NCBI RefSeq assembly: GCF_016598615.1
Contig: NZ_CP066831.1
Coordinates: 4,464,001-4,528,000 of the forward strand
Source: Streptomyces liliifuscus
GTDB taxonomy: Bacteria; Actinomycetota; Actinomycetes; Streptomycetales; Streptomycetaceae
DNA: 64,000 nucleotides
Reading direction: 5' to 3'
Position numbers and translations under genes: made by a program. This document shows positions 8,992 to 17,848 of the stretch, piece by piece. The number at the start of each line of letters is the position of its first letter. Position 1 is the stretch's first letter. The notes beneath the pieces were generated by a model, which worked only from the letters and a program-made list of their open reading frames with translations, did not search any database and was not told where the DNA came from.

Positions 8992-10770
8992 TTACTTCTT
9001 CGGTGGGACCGTCGGGATTCCCAGGAACGGCAGGCGCAGCGCGCCGAAGGCGTCCGCGGGGACGGCGGGCGCCAGGGGCTCGACCGGCTTCAGGCGCTCG
9101 TACGCGGCACCCTGCGCCGGACGCGGGTCCTCCTCGCCCTTGTTGGGCCAGTACGACATCGCGCGCTCCGCCTGCGCGGTGATCGTGAGCGAGGGGTTGA
9201 CGCCCAGGTTCGCCGAGACCGCGGCGCCGTCGACGACCGAGATGCCGGGGTGGCCGTACAGCCGGTGGTAGGGGTCGATGACACCCTCCTCGGCCGACGC
9301 GCCGATCGGGCAGCCGCCCAGGAAGTGGGCGGTCAGCGGGGTGCCCATCAGCTCGCCGACGTTCGAACCGGCGAAGCCGTTGATCTCCGAGGCGATCGCG
9401 GAGGCCGACTCCGAAGCGGCCTTGATCTGCTTGGGGTTGGGGGCGCCGTGGCCCTGCCTGGCCGTGAGCAGGCCCTTGCCCGCGCCCTTCGGCTTCAGGT
9501 ACGTCGTCAGGGAGTTGTCGAGGGACTGCATCACCAGGCCGATGATGGTCCGCTCCGACCAGCGGCGGTTGGAGAGCGAGCGGGCCACGAGGGTGGGGTG
9601 CCTCACCGCGTTGACCAGCCAGCCCAGCACCCTCGACGAGCCCTCCGCGTAGGGGACTTGGAGGATCGACAGACTGCCCATCGAGTTGGAGCCCCTGCCG
9701 TAGCGGACGGGCTCGATGTGCGTGTTCTCGTCCGGGTGGATCGACGAGGTGATCGCGACTCCGCGCGTGAAGTCGACCTTCGCCTCGCCGGTGGCCTTGC
9801 GGTAGCGGCGGTTGTCGGTCTGCGCGCCGACCAGGGCCTCGGAGTTGGTACGGGTCAGCTCGCCCAGCCTGCCGGACAGGTAAGGGAGTTGTCCGCTCGA
9901 CTTCATGCGGTGCAGCAGGGTCTGGGTGCCGTACGTACCGGCGGCGAGGACGACCCGGCGGGCCTTGAAGGTCCTGCCCTCGCCCTTGCGTTTCTCGTCC
10001 GTCGGGAGCGTCGCGACGGCGTAGCCGCCCTGCGAGTCGTCCGTGACGGACACGACGGTCGTCATGGGGTGGACGACCGCGCCCGCCTTCTCGGCGAGGT
10101 AGAGGTAGTTCTCGTTGAGGGTGTTCTTCGCGCCGTGCCGGCAGCCCGTCATGCACTCGCCGCACTCGGCGCATGCCCTGCGGGCGGGCCCCGCCCCGCC
10201 GAAGTACGGGTCGTCGACCTGCTGTCCGGGCCCCGCCTTCGCGGTTCCGTCGGCGTCCTCGCCGTCACCGAAGAAGACACCGACCGGTGCCATGTGGAAG
10301 GTGTCGCCCACGCCCATCCGCTGGGCGGCCGCCTTGAGATGGACGTCCGAGGGGGTCATGGTCGGGTTGAGCCGTACGCCGAGCATGCGCTGCGCCTGGT
10401 CGTAGTACGGCTTCAACTCCTCCTGCCAGTCGGTGATGTCCTTCCACTGCGGGTCCTCGAAGAACGGCTTCGGCGGTACGTAGAGGGTGTTGGCGTAGTT
10501 GAGCGAGCCGCCGCCGACGCCTGCGCCCGCCAGGACCATGACGTTGCCGAGGAGGTGGATGCGCTGGATGCCGTACATGCCGAGTCTCGGCGCCCAGAGG
10601 TAGTTCTTGAGGTCCCAGGAGTTCTTGGGGAGGGACTCGGGGGTGAAGCGGCGGCCCGCCTCCAGGACGCCTACGTGGTAGCCCTTTTCTGTCAGGCGAA
10701 GGGCCGTGACGGATCCGCCGAAGCCGGAGCCGACGACGATGACGTCGTAGTCGTAAGCGTCCTGAGGCAC
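8992..10770 (-). CDS. GMC-family FAD oxidoreductase, ChoD-like
   Basis: 592 residues. The FAD Rossmann motif GSGFGGS lies at 14-20 after DYDVIVVG. The family GMC motif follows (GAGVGGGSLNYAN), and the C-terminus has the conserved FLGGCPIG and VVDGAAVSANLGVNPSLTIT segment with the active-site Asn/His region. A four-Cys stretch (ACAECGECMTGC, near 193-204) is typical of the cholesterol-oxidase-like GMC subgroup exemplified by mycobacterial ChoD. Oxidation of a sterol or other alcohol is likely, but the true substrate is not established even for ChoD. It probably forms an operon with the upstream aldehyde dehydrogenase, about 100 bp away. Confidence 0.88.
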   Translation of the reverse strand: MPQDAYDYDVIVVGSGFGGSVTALRLTEKGYHVGVLEAGRRFTPESLPKNSWDLKNYLWAPRLGMYGIQRIHLLGNVMVLAGAGVGGGSLNYANTLYVPPKPFFEDPQWKDITDWQEELKPYYDQAQRMLGVRLNPTMTPSDVHLKAAAQRMGVGDTFHMAPVGVFFGDGEDADGTAKAGPGQQVDDPYFGGAGPARRACAECGECMTGCRHGAKNTLNENYLYLAEKAGAVVHPMTTVVSVTDDSQGGYAVATLPTDEKRKGEGRTFKARRVVLAAGTYGTQTLLHRMKSSGQLPYLSGRLGELTRTNSEALVGAQTDNRRYRKATGEAKVDFTRGVAITSSIHPDENTHIEPVRYGRGSNSMGSLSILQVPYAEGSSRVLGWLVNAVRHPTLVARSLSNRRWSERTIIGLVMQSLDNSLTTYLKPKGAGKGLLTARQGHGAPNPKQIKAASESASAIASEINGFAGSNVGELMGTPLTAHFLGGCPIGASAEEGVIDPYHRLYGHPGISVVDGAAVSANLGVNPSLTITAQAERAMSYWPNKGEEDPRPAQGAAYERLKPVEPLAPAVPADAFGALRLPFLGIPTVPPKK

Positions 10771-10810
10771 GTGCTTTCTCCCCTTTGAGTGTGCAGTGCG
10801 GGTGCTCTGT

Positions 10811-10872
10811 GGTTGCTCGCGCCCACGCGGCGGAGCCGCAAATCGATACAGCCCCGCGCCCCTACGGGGCGC
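10811..10872. terminator. Repeat-derived hairpins after the aldehyde dehydrogenase gene
   Basis: GCGGC-GGA-GCCGC (about 10828-10840) and GCGCCCC-TAC-GGGGCGC (10856-10872) abut the stop codon at 10873. The sequence GCGGAGCCGCAAATCGATAC belongs to a dispersed Streptomyces intergenic element. It may partly uncouple the dehydrogenase from the GMC gene. Confidence 0.6.
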
Positions 10873-12498
10873 CTACCTGAACCGGAACGCCTTCATCAGG
10901 CGGAGGCTGCGGCTCATGAACTGGGCGTAGCCCTCGTCGTCCATGCCGAGGGACGGGGCCATGGGCAGCAGGCGCTGCTGGGCGACCGTCTGGGCCTCGG
11001 TGTACTTGAGGATGCCCTCGGAGCCGTGGCGGCGGCCGAGACCGGAGTCCTTCATGCCGCCCATCGGGGACTGGACGCTGCCGTAGGCGGGCGCGTAGCC
11101 CTCGTTGACGTTGACCGTGCCGGTGCGCAGGCGGGCCGCGACCTTGGCGCCGCGGCGGCCGTCCTTCGTCCACACCGACGAGTTGAGGCCGTAGGGCGTG
11201 GAGTTGGCGAGTTCGACCGCCTCGTCCTCGTCCTTGAAGCGGTAGATGGAGACGACCGGGCCGAAGGTCTCCTCGTTGCAGACCGCCATCGGCGCCTCGA
11301 CGCCGTCGAGGATGGTGGGCTCGAAGAAGTACGGGCCGATGTCCGGGCGGGCGACACCGCCCGCGACGAGCTTGGCGCCCTTGGAGACCGCCTCCTCGAC
11401 ATGCCGGGTCACCGTCTCCAGCTGGCGCTCGCCGACCAGCGAGCCCATCTCGGCGCCGTACGCGAGGGACTTGCCGAGCCGCATCGCCCTGGTGCGCGTG
11501 GCGAACCGCTCCACGAAGGCGTCCGCGATCGACTCGTGGACGTACAACCGCTCGATGGAGATGCAGAGTTGGCCGGCGGACGAGAAGCAGGCGCGGACCG
11601 CGCCGGCCGCCGCCTTGTCGATGTCGGCGTCCTCAAGCACCAGCATCGCGTTCTTGCCGCCGAGTTCGAGGGAGACGCCGACCAGACGGGCCGCCGCGCT
11701 CTGGGCGACCTCGCGGCCCGTGCGGGTGGAGCCGGTGAACGAGACGTAGTCGGCGCGCTTGACGACCTCCGGGCCGACGACCGGTCCCTCGCCCAGGACG
11801 ACCTGGAAGACGTCGGCCGGCAGGCCCGCCTCGATCAGCAGGTCGCGGGCCCACAGGGCGGTGAGGCAGGTCTCGGTGTCGGGCTTCATCACGACGGCGT
11901 TGCCCGCGACGAAGGCGGGGATCGCGTCGCCGACGGAGAGTTCCAGCGGGTAGTTCCAGGGGGCGATCTGGCCGACGACACCCCGGGGGTGGCGCAGCTC
12001 GGTGACCTTGGTGAGGGTCGGCACGGCACCCGCGTGACGCTTGGGCCTGAGGTACGAGGTGGCCTTGCGGCCGTAGTGGCGGGCCGCCACGGCGACGGCC
12101 TGCACCTCCTCGTGGGCGTGCAGACGGGCCTTGCCGGTCTCCAGCTGGATGAGGTCCAGCACCTCGGCCTGGCGGGCGAGCACCAGGTCGTGGAAGCGGA
12201 GGAGGACGGCGGCGCGCTGCCTGACGGGGGTCTGGGCCCAGACGGCCTGGGCGGCGCGGGCCTTCTCGTAGGCCCGCTCCACGTCCTCGGGGGTGGACTC
12301 GGGCAGGTCGGCCAGCTTCTCGCCCGTGAACGGCGTGTGGTTGGCGGTGCGGCCCGAACCGACCACGCCACGCGTGAGCTGCGCGATCAGCTCCGGCGTG
12401 ACCACGTCAGCAGCCGTGCGGGCGCCCTCGGGGGCGGGCGCGAGGGGGTTGGTGCCGGTCTTTTCCGGGGCCTGTACCGGGGCCTGCGAGTCGGTCAT
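10873..12498 (-). CDS. gabD2: Succinate-semialdehyde dehydrogenase, GabD2-type
   Basis: 541 residues from the ATG at 12498; an in-frame start at 12591 would add a low-complexity leader. It belongs to the NAD(P)-dependent aldehyde dehydrogenase superfamily: the catalytic Glu278 in SLELGGKN, the nucleophile Cys312 in AGQLCIS, the cofactor motif SFTGSTRTG at 253-261 and IAPWNYPLE at 178-186. The closest recognisable relatives are actinobacterial GabD2 proteins that oxidise succinic semialdehyde to succinate. Its neighbour is a GMC alcohol oxidase, so a broader role in aldehyde clearance is possible. Confidence 0.85.
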   Translation of the reverse strand: MTDSQAPVQAPEKTGTNPLAPAPEGARTAADVVTPELIAQLTRGVVGSGRTANHTPFTGEKLADLPESTPEDVERAYEKARAAQAVWAQTPVRQRAAVLLRFHDLVLARQAEVLDLIQLETGKARLHAHEEVQAVAVAARHYGRKATSYLRPKRHAGAVPTLTKVTELRHPRGVVGQIAPWNYPLELSVGDAIPAFVAGNAVVMKPDTETCLTALWARDLLIEAGLPADVFQVVLGEGPVVGPEVVKRADYVSFTGSTRTGREVAQSAAARLVGVSLELGGKNAMLVLEDADIDKAAAGAVRACFSSAGQLCISIERLYVHESIADAFVERFATRTRAMRLGKSLAYGAEMGSLVGERQLETVTRHVEEAVSKGAKLVAGGVARPDIGPYFFEPTILDGVEAPMAVCNEETFGPVVSIYRFKDEDEAVELANSTPYGLNSSVWTKDGRRGAKVAARLRTGTVNVNEGYAPAYGSVQSPMGGMKDSGLGRRHGSEGILKYTEAQTVAQQRLLPMAPSLGMDDEGYAQFMSRSLRLMKAFRFR

Positions 12499-12625
12499 GG
12501 GCCGCAGCGTATGCCCGGGCCCGCCGCTTTGGGTACCCGGCGGTAATAGGGTTTCACCGACTGCACACACGACGCCAGCGATCACTGGCAATGAATGGCC
12601 TGATCAGGGGGTTGTCCGGCGACGA

Positions 12626-14302
12626 TCAGGAACCGGCCGAAAAATCGGAGCGCGGCGACCACTTCCTCGACCCGCCGATCTCCAGCCGGTCGCGCGCCCC
12701 CTTGAACACCTCCGTGCCCCTTTTCTCGTCCGCCGTCCCCTTCGGCATGTCGACGCGCAGCTCGTACAGCCGGCTGTCGTCGGTGAGGATCATCAGCTCC
12801 ATGACGCGAACGAGCCTGCCCTCGGTCTCGTAGGTCGTGTCGACGAGCACGGCCTCGTTCCCGTCGAGGGACGTCTTCGTGTACTGCGTCTGCGACCGGC
12901 CGTAGCCGGCCCATGTCTCGGCCGAGTCCTTCGCCTGGCCCATGGGCGAGCGCGGCGCCTCGTCCCACTGGGTGAGGCGGACCTGGATGACCTCGTCGTT
13001 GTCGTAGATGGCCATGCGGGGCTGGTCGTCGGGGCCGCCCTGCTCGTGGAAGCGCACGTACTGCCTGGGGAGGGAGAGGACGGCGTTCAGGTCCTGCTCC
13101 TCGTGGGCAACCCAACTGTCCCTTGTGGTCGGCGAGTTCGGGGTCACCGACGGCTCGCCCCCTACCGCGGTCGCCCTGCCGTCGGTGAGCGAGGTCCCGG
13201 CCCAGACACCACCCGCGACGAGGACGGCACCGGCCAGGACTCCGGCCACGAGACGCGCGGTGGAACGCTTGCGCCCGGGGCGTACGGGGATGGAATCGGC
13301 CCGGGTGTCCTCCGAAGGGGCGGGCGACTCGGACGGCTCCGGCGAGCTCGGCTTCTCCGGTGCCTCGTCCGAGGCGGGGGGCCTCACGAGTTGGACCGTC
13401 CCCGAGTCGTCCGCGAACTCCCGTAGCGCGGAGGCATCCTGAGGGATCGTCAGGTCTCCCTGTGGAGCCGGGGCCGGCACCGGCCACCGTTCCGCCACCG
13501 CCTCCAGTGCGACGACCACCTCGTCCGCGTCCGGTCTCTCGTCCGGGTCCTTCGCCAGGAGCCGCACGATCAGGGCGCCGAGTGGCCCCGCCTGCTTGGG
13601 TTCCGGCGGCTCGGCGGACAGGATCGCGGCGAGGGTGGACTCCAGCGTCGTACGCCGGAAAGGGGACCAGCCCTCGACGGCCGCGTACAGGCAGACGCCG
13701 AGCGACCACAGGTCCGCGGCGGGGCCCGCGCCGCGGCCGGACATCCGCTCGGGTGCGATGAACTCCAGGGAGCCGACGAACTCCCCGCTCATGGTGATGG
13801 ATTCCTCGCCCTGGATGTGGGCGATGCCGAAGTCGGTGAGGACCACGCGGCCGTGCTGTCCTAGCAGCACGTTGGCCGGTTTCACGTCCCGGTGCACGAT
13901 GCCCTTGGCGTGCGCGGCCTTCAGCGCGCCCACGACGGCGAGCCCGATCCGGGCGGACTCGGCGGGCGGGAGCGCGCCGCGCTGCAGCACCTCGTGGAGG
14001 GACTCGCCGCGGATCAACTCCATGACGATCCAGGGCAGTCCGTCCTCCACGACCACGTCATGGATGGCGACGGCCGCCGGGTGCTCCACGCGCGCTGCCG
14101 CCCGCGCCTCCCGCTGGAGCCGGTTGTACGCGCGCCGGTGGGCCGCGTCCTGCGGATCGCCGGGCAGCCGCGGCTCCTTGACCGCGACGTCCCGCTCCAC
14201 GAGTTCGTCGACGGCCCGCCATACGGTGCCCATCCCGCCGGAGCCGATGCGCTCGGCCAGCCGGTAGCGGCCGCCGATCAACCGCCCCCCGTCATCACTC
14301 AT
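12626..14302 (-). CDS. Receptor-type Ser/Thr protein kinase A
   Basis: 558 residues. The cytosolic Hanks-type kinase domain (12-275) is intact: GSGGMG at 20-25, Lys42 in VAVKE, Asp139 in HRDVKPAN, Asp157 in DFG and APE at 183-185. A Pro/Ser/Glu linker with one transmembrane helix (about 349-370) leads to a ~185-residue extracellular domain. That domain has a LSLPRQYVRFHEQ-type strand resembling the outer modules of the kinases at 21270-31590. It lies 51 bp after the lipid-kinase gene on the same strand and may be co-transcribed with it. Likely an envelope sensor; substrate unknown. Confidence 0.93.
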   Translation of the reverse strand: MSDDGGRLIGGRYRLAERIGSGGMGTVWRAVDELVERDVAVKEPRLPGDPQDAAHRRAYNRLQREARAAARVEHPAAVAIHDVVVEDGLPWIVMELIRGESLHEVLQRGALPPAESARIGLAVVGALKAAHAKGIVHRDVKPANVLLGQHGRVVLTDFGIAHIQGEESITMSGEFVGSLEFIAPERMSGRGAGPAADLWSLGVCLYAAVEGWSPFRRTTLESTLAAILSAEPPEPKQAGPLGALIVRLLAKDPDERPDADEVVVALEAVAERWPVPAPAPQGDLTIPQDASALREFADDSGTVQLVRPPASDEAPEKPSSPEPSESPAPSEDTRADSIPVRPGRKRSTARLVAGVLAGAVLVAGGVWAGTSLTDGRATAVGGEPSVTPNSPTTRDSWVAHEEQDLNAVLSLPRQYVRFHEQGGPDDQPRMAIYDNDEVIQVRLTQWDEAPRSPMGQAKDSAETWAGYGRSQTQYTKTSLDGNEAVLVDTTYETEGRLVRVMELMILTDDSRLYELRVDMPKGTADEKRGTEVFKGARDRLEIGGSRKWSPRSDFSAGS

Positions 14303-14352
14303 GCCCCATCAGTACCGTGCGGGGCCTGAGCTTGTCGATGTCCTGCGGTGGG

Positions 14353-15837
14353 TCACGCGGTGGGCGGGGTCCGGTTCTCCGGCAGAGGCTCGTTCCTGGG
14401 CAGGGCCCGGTGCTTGGGGAGTGCCGTACGGCCCACCGCCGCGGCGAGTTTGCGCAGTCGGCGCCAGTCCATCGGCGGCTTGGTCTCCGGCACGCCCGGC
14501 CGGTTCCGGGGGACGCGCACGCGCAGCGCGCCGGGCTCGATGCGGCACCGTACCGGGGTGGGCAGGACGAAGGCCTCGCCGTCCACACCGACCTCGATCT
14601 CGGGGCGGTCGGCGTCGACGACCACCTCGCGGGCCGTGAGCACCGTGAGCCCGGTGGAGTGCACCCCAAGGAGCAGCCCGGCGGCCTCGGCAGCGTTCTC
14701 CACCTTGATGCCGAGGACACCGAGCAGACCGGACTCCAGCCGCTCGCGGTAGCCGAGGCCCGCCGGATCGTCCATGCGGTAGGGGTTGTTGCTCACGAGA
14801 AGGGCCTGGGGCGCGTCGATGACGGCCGCCTCGGCCGCCCCGGCGCCCGTCCCACCGGTCCCACTCGTCGTGCCGGTCCCGGCGGCCCCGGCGGTCGCGC
14901 CCGGCTCCTCGATCCGGGCGCTCAGCCGCGGCCCCCGCTGGTGCGTGAGCAGCTCCGGCAGCAGTTCCAGCGTCGTACGCACCTTGTCGTCCCGGTACTC
15001 GGGGCTCTGCACGACCACCGCGTACGCCCCGAACGAGGCGTTGTTGACGAAGGGGTGCCCATCGGCGAAGCCGAGGTCGACACGGACCTCGACCCCGGCC
15101 TCGGTGAGCGCGTCGAGGCAGGTGGCGGGGTCGGTCCGGTCGAGTCCGAGATCCATGGCGAAGTGGTTGCGGGTCCCGGCGGAGACGACGAGGAACGGGA
15201 TGTCGTGCTCGGCGGCGATCGCCGCGACCAGCGCCTGGGTGCCGTCACCGCCCGCGACGCCGATCAGATCGGCCCCGTCGGCGACTGCGCGCCGGGCGAG
15301 TTCGGTGACGTCCTCCTTGTGCTCGGGGTCGAGGAGGTGGACGCGCGCTCCGAGCCGCTCGGCCTTCTCCTTCAGCCCGAACTGCTCGACCTTCCCGCCG
15401 CCGGACCGCGGATTCATGACGAGGAAGGGCCTGGCGGGTGCGGGGGTCCGCCGCTCGGACACGCGCACGGCGTGCGACTTGGTCAGGCTGAGCGCGAACT
15501 TCCCGGCCCAGACGGCGAAACCCCACAGTGCCAGGGACACCACGACGACCCACAGCAGGTTCGCGGCGGCGAAGAGCCCGATGACCGTGGCCGGTGTCGC
15601 GAGGGCCAGCACCCCGGCCGCGGCCCGGGCGGGCCCCCGGAGGGTCAGTACCCACCAGAGCGCGGCGACCGTGACTGCCGTACCGAGCACCCCGACCACG
15701 ACGAGCAACACGCTCGCGGCCCTGGCGAATCCGAGCGGCAGCAGCACGGCGAGGCCGGCGGCCGTCAGGGCACCGCGCGCCGCCCAACGCTGGCGGGCGT
15801 GCGCACGCCCGTCGAGATCCAGGCCCACGCCCGTCAC
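14353..15837 (-). CDS. Diacylglycerol/lipid kinase with membrane N-terminus
   Basis: 494 residues. Four hydrophobic segments occupy residues 20-125. The DAGK catalytic domain starts at RPFLVMNPRSGGGK, with the ATP-binding GGDGT motif (about 199-203), followed by SAGTRNHFAMDLG and a C-terminal beta domain ending at the VDGEAFVLPTPVRCRIEPG region. It would phosphorylate diacylglycerol or a related lipid at the membrane, feeding phosphatidic acid and phosphoinositide synthesis. A ~30-residue Gly/Thr/Ala insertion (GATAGAAGTGTTSGTGGTGA) interrupts the C-terminal domain and is probably a surface loop. Confidence 0.88.
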   Translation of the reverse strand: MTGVGLDLDGRAHARQRWAARGALTAAGLAVLLPLGFARAASVLLVVVGVLGTAVTVAALWWVLTLRGPARAAAGVLALATPATVIGLFAAANLLWVVVVSLALWGFAVWAGKFALSLTKSHAVRVSERRTPAPARPFLVMNPRSGGGKVEQFGLKEKAERLGARVHLLDPEHKEDVTELARRAVADGADLIGVAGGDGTQALVAAIAAEHDIPFLVVSAGTRNHFAMDLGLDRTDPATCLDALTEAGVEVRVDLGFADGHPFVNNASFGAYAVVVQSPEYRDDKVRTTLELLPELLTHQRGPRLSARIEEPGATAGAAGTGTTSGTGGTGAGAAEAAVIDAPQALLVSNNPYRMDDPAGLGYRERLESGLLGVLGIKVENAAEAAGLLLGVHSTGLTVLTAREVVVDADRPEIEVGVDGEAFVLPTPVRCRIEPGALRVRVPRNRPGVPETKPPMDWRRLRKLAAAVGRTALPKHRALPRNEPLPENRTPPTA

Positions 15838-15993
15838 CTCTCTCCACAGAGCCGCGGGGAGGGTCGGCGGCTGTCGTCCCTGTTGTCCGTCGGTGCAGAG
15901 CAGTATGCCGTTTTCGGTACCGGCTTGACGTTTTCTTGACCGGCCCTCAGACTCCCAGCTTCACCGCAATACCACCGAAGGAACATTCGAATA

Positions 15994-16824
15994 ATGAAGA
16001 GACTCGCGCTGCCGCGTCCCGGCGCCGCAGCCGTTGTGTCCGTCCTCTCGCTCGCCCTGGTGACCGGCTGCTCCGACAGCGGTTCCGACTCCGTATCGGG
16101 CAAGGACGACAAGGCCGCGGGCAAGGAGCCGGCCGCGGCAGCGAAGACCCTCAGCGAGGGTGAGCTGGAGAAGCTCGTCATCGCGACGGCCGACGTCAAG
16201 GGCTTCAAGGTCGGCCCGGCCGACCAGTCCGAGCAGTTCGCCTCCTCCAAGGAGGAGATCAAGGTCGACGACGAGAAGTGCAAGCCCGTCGCGTACGTCC
16301 TCACCGGCTTCGCGCCGGGCGACTCGGCCGCGGCTGTCAACCGCATGGCCCAGGAGGACCCGACGGCCAAGGCGAGCGCGTCTCCCACCAAGGACCTTGA
16401 GGACATGACCGAGGAGGAGATGGAGGACGCGATGAACTCGATCACCGACGCCCTCGGTTCGACCGTCACCCTCGTCGCCCTGTCCTCGTACGAGGGCGAC
16501 GGCGCGAAGAAGACCATGTCCTCGCTCTCCACCGCGATCGAGGGCTGCGGCGGCGGCTTCACGGCCACGGCCAAGGACGAGCCGCAGAAGTTCAAGAAGG
16601 TCGAGGCGGAGAAGGCCTCCGGGAACGGCGACGAGTCGCTGGCGTTCGCGGTGACCGCGGACTCCGAGGGCAGCCCGGTCGTGCACGCCGAGGTCGCGCG
16701 GCACGGGAACACGATCGCCACGTACTACTCGATCAGCATGGCGGCGTTCGCCGACGACGCCAAGGTGTCCGACTACGACGTACCGGCCGCCCTGATCAAG
16801 GCCCAGGCGGCGAAGCTCGGCTGA
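15994..16824 (+). CDS. Secreted lipoprotein, paralogue of 5529-6359
   Basis: 276 residues. The signal peptide ends at a clear lipobox LVTGC (Cys at about 28), so the protein is lipid-anchored outside the membrane. The acidic/Lys linker (SGKDDKAAGKEPAAAAK) and mature motifs ATADVKGFKVG, the mid-domain CKPVAYV, a second pair near IEGCGGGF and the C-terminal VPAALIKAQAAKLG align with the lipoprotein at 5529-6359. GAAGGAA lies upstream of the ATG. It is monocistronic. No enzymatic motif is visible. Highly acidic inserts (DLEDMTEEEMEDAMN) distinguish it from its paralogue. Confidence 0.85.
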   Translation: MKRLALPRPGAAAVVSVLSLALVTGCSDSGSDSVSGKDDKAAGKEPAAAAKTLSEGELEKLVIATADVKGFKVGPADQSEQFASSKEEIKVDDEKCKPVAYVLTGFAPGDSAAAVNRMAQEDPTAKASASPTKDLEDMTEEEMEDAMNSITDALGSTVTLVALSSYEGDGAKKTMSSLSTAIEGCGGGFTATAKDEPQKFKKVEAEKASGNGDESLAFAVTADSEGSPVVHAEVARHGNTIATYYSISMAAFADDAKVSDYDVPAALIKAQAAKLG

Positions 16825-16854
16825 GCCGACGCCCCTTGGGGCAACACCGACGAA

Positions 16855-16885
16855 GAGGGCGGGCCGGGGTCACCGGCCCGCCCTC
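16855..16885 (+). terminator. Intrinsic terminator
   Basis: GAGGGCGGGCCGG (16855-16867) pairs with CCGGCCCGCCCTC (16873-16885), 31 bp after the lipoprotein stop. Confidence 0.85.
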
Positions 16886-16976
16886 CGTCGTTCGCGGGCG
16901 GCAGCGGCATCCCGGCCGGCCGCTTCACGGGACCGCGCCGGCGAATCGAATCGGTCGGGCAGCGGGCCCGGGCGTG

Positions 16977-17663
16977 TCAGCCGATGGGCTGCGGCATGGG
17001 ACGGACGTCGTAGGCGAGGGCGATGGTGTCGCCGCCCGCCGGGTCGGCCAGCTCGACGCGCCAGCCGTCGGCGAACTGGTCCACGCCGGGAGCCATCGGG
17101 ATGGTGCCGGAGATCAGAACCGTCCCGGGCGTCAGCTCGCCGCGGGACCGCAGGACGTCGACCCAGTAGCCCGGGGTGAGGAGTTCGGCGAGCGTCCCGG
17201 TCTGGATCTCGGTCTCGGTGCCGTCGTGGCTGACCCAGGCGCGCAGGGTGAGCTCGTCGATACGGGACTCCACGTCGGCCAGCCGCCAGGCGCGGCGGGC
17301 GAGGACGTCCGGACCGGCGTTCTTGCTCCACGCCACCCCGTGCACCTCCAGGTCGCGGTCGGTGTGGTCACAGGCGGCGGTCAGCAGCAGTTCCCCGTCC
17401 TGAGCGACGACCAGCGCCCATTCGGCCTCGCCCGAGGTGCGTCCGTGCTGGACCGCGACCCGCTCGGTCTGCTGGGCGAGGTACGGGGAGACCGGGTAGA
17501 GCGCCGGCGTCACGGACGGACCCGGCACGCCCAGCTCGGCGAGCTCCGCTACGTGCGCGGCGACGTCGTCCTGGCTGCGTCCGGCGTACCCGGCGTTGAG
17601 GACCTGGACGACATCGACCTCGCGCGTCGATCCGTCGGGCAGTTCGAAGGTCAGCAGGGCCAT
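16977..17663 (-). CDS. DUF2848-family protein
   Basis: 228 residues from the ATG at 17663 (MALLTFELPDGSTREVDV). The N-terminal strand pair, the central AEWALVVAQDGELLLTAACD and the C-terminal GTVLISGTIP and IALAYDVRPMP segments match the DUF2848 family, which I believe belongs to the fumarylacetoacetase-like fold. The biochemical role is not established. Longer in-frame starts would run across the operator at 17786-17802 and are rejected. It is divergent from the transporter operon and shares its control region, so it is likely part of the same catabolic pathway. Confidence 0.75.
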   Translation of the reverse strand: MALLTFELPDGSTREVDVVQVLNAGYAGRSQDDVAAHVAELAELGVPGPSVTPALYPVSPYLAQQTERVAVQHGRTSGEAEWALVVAQDGELLLTAACDHTDRDLEVHGVAWSKNAGPDVLARRAWRLADVESRIDELTLRAWVSHDGTETEIQTGTLAELLTPGYWVDVLRSRGELTPGTVLISGTIPMAPGVDQFADGWRVELADPAGGDTIALAYDVRPMPQPIG

Positions 17664-17785
17664 GAGGGCACTCCCAGGGATCGGGGAACAGGAAACGGGA
17701 TCGGCGAACGGGATCAGGAACGGGACCGGGGAACGGGTCCGCCGATCGTGATTTCTCCGCGGTTGACTTCCGGCGCAGGGCTTGC

Positions 17786-17802
17786 GCATACGACCTGTAT
17801 AC
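17786..17802. promoter_or_regulatory. Putative GntR operator 1
   Basis: GCATAC-N5-GTATAC, with the embedded palindrome TGTATACA at 17796-17803, in the gap between the divergent DUF2848 gene and the transporter operon. The same spaced arms occur at 21138-21154 upstream of the GntR/FCD gene. TTGTATACAA-like palindromes are typical FCD-GntR sites. Confidence 0.7.
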
Positions 17803-17848
17803 AAGAAGTATGCCGGAAGGTCGATGTCCCCGAGCAAGGATGGGCACC

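Noticed and set aside
10789..12546. 585-codon open frame antisense to the aldehyde dehydrogenase gene
   Set aside because: Composition shadow of a high-GC gene; amino acids dominated by Gly/Ala/Arg/Val/Asp/Leu without motifs, and the opposite strand has catalytic motifs.
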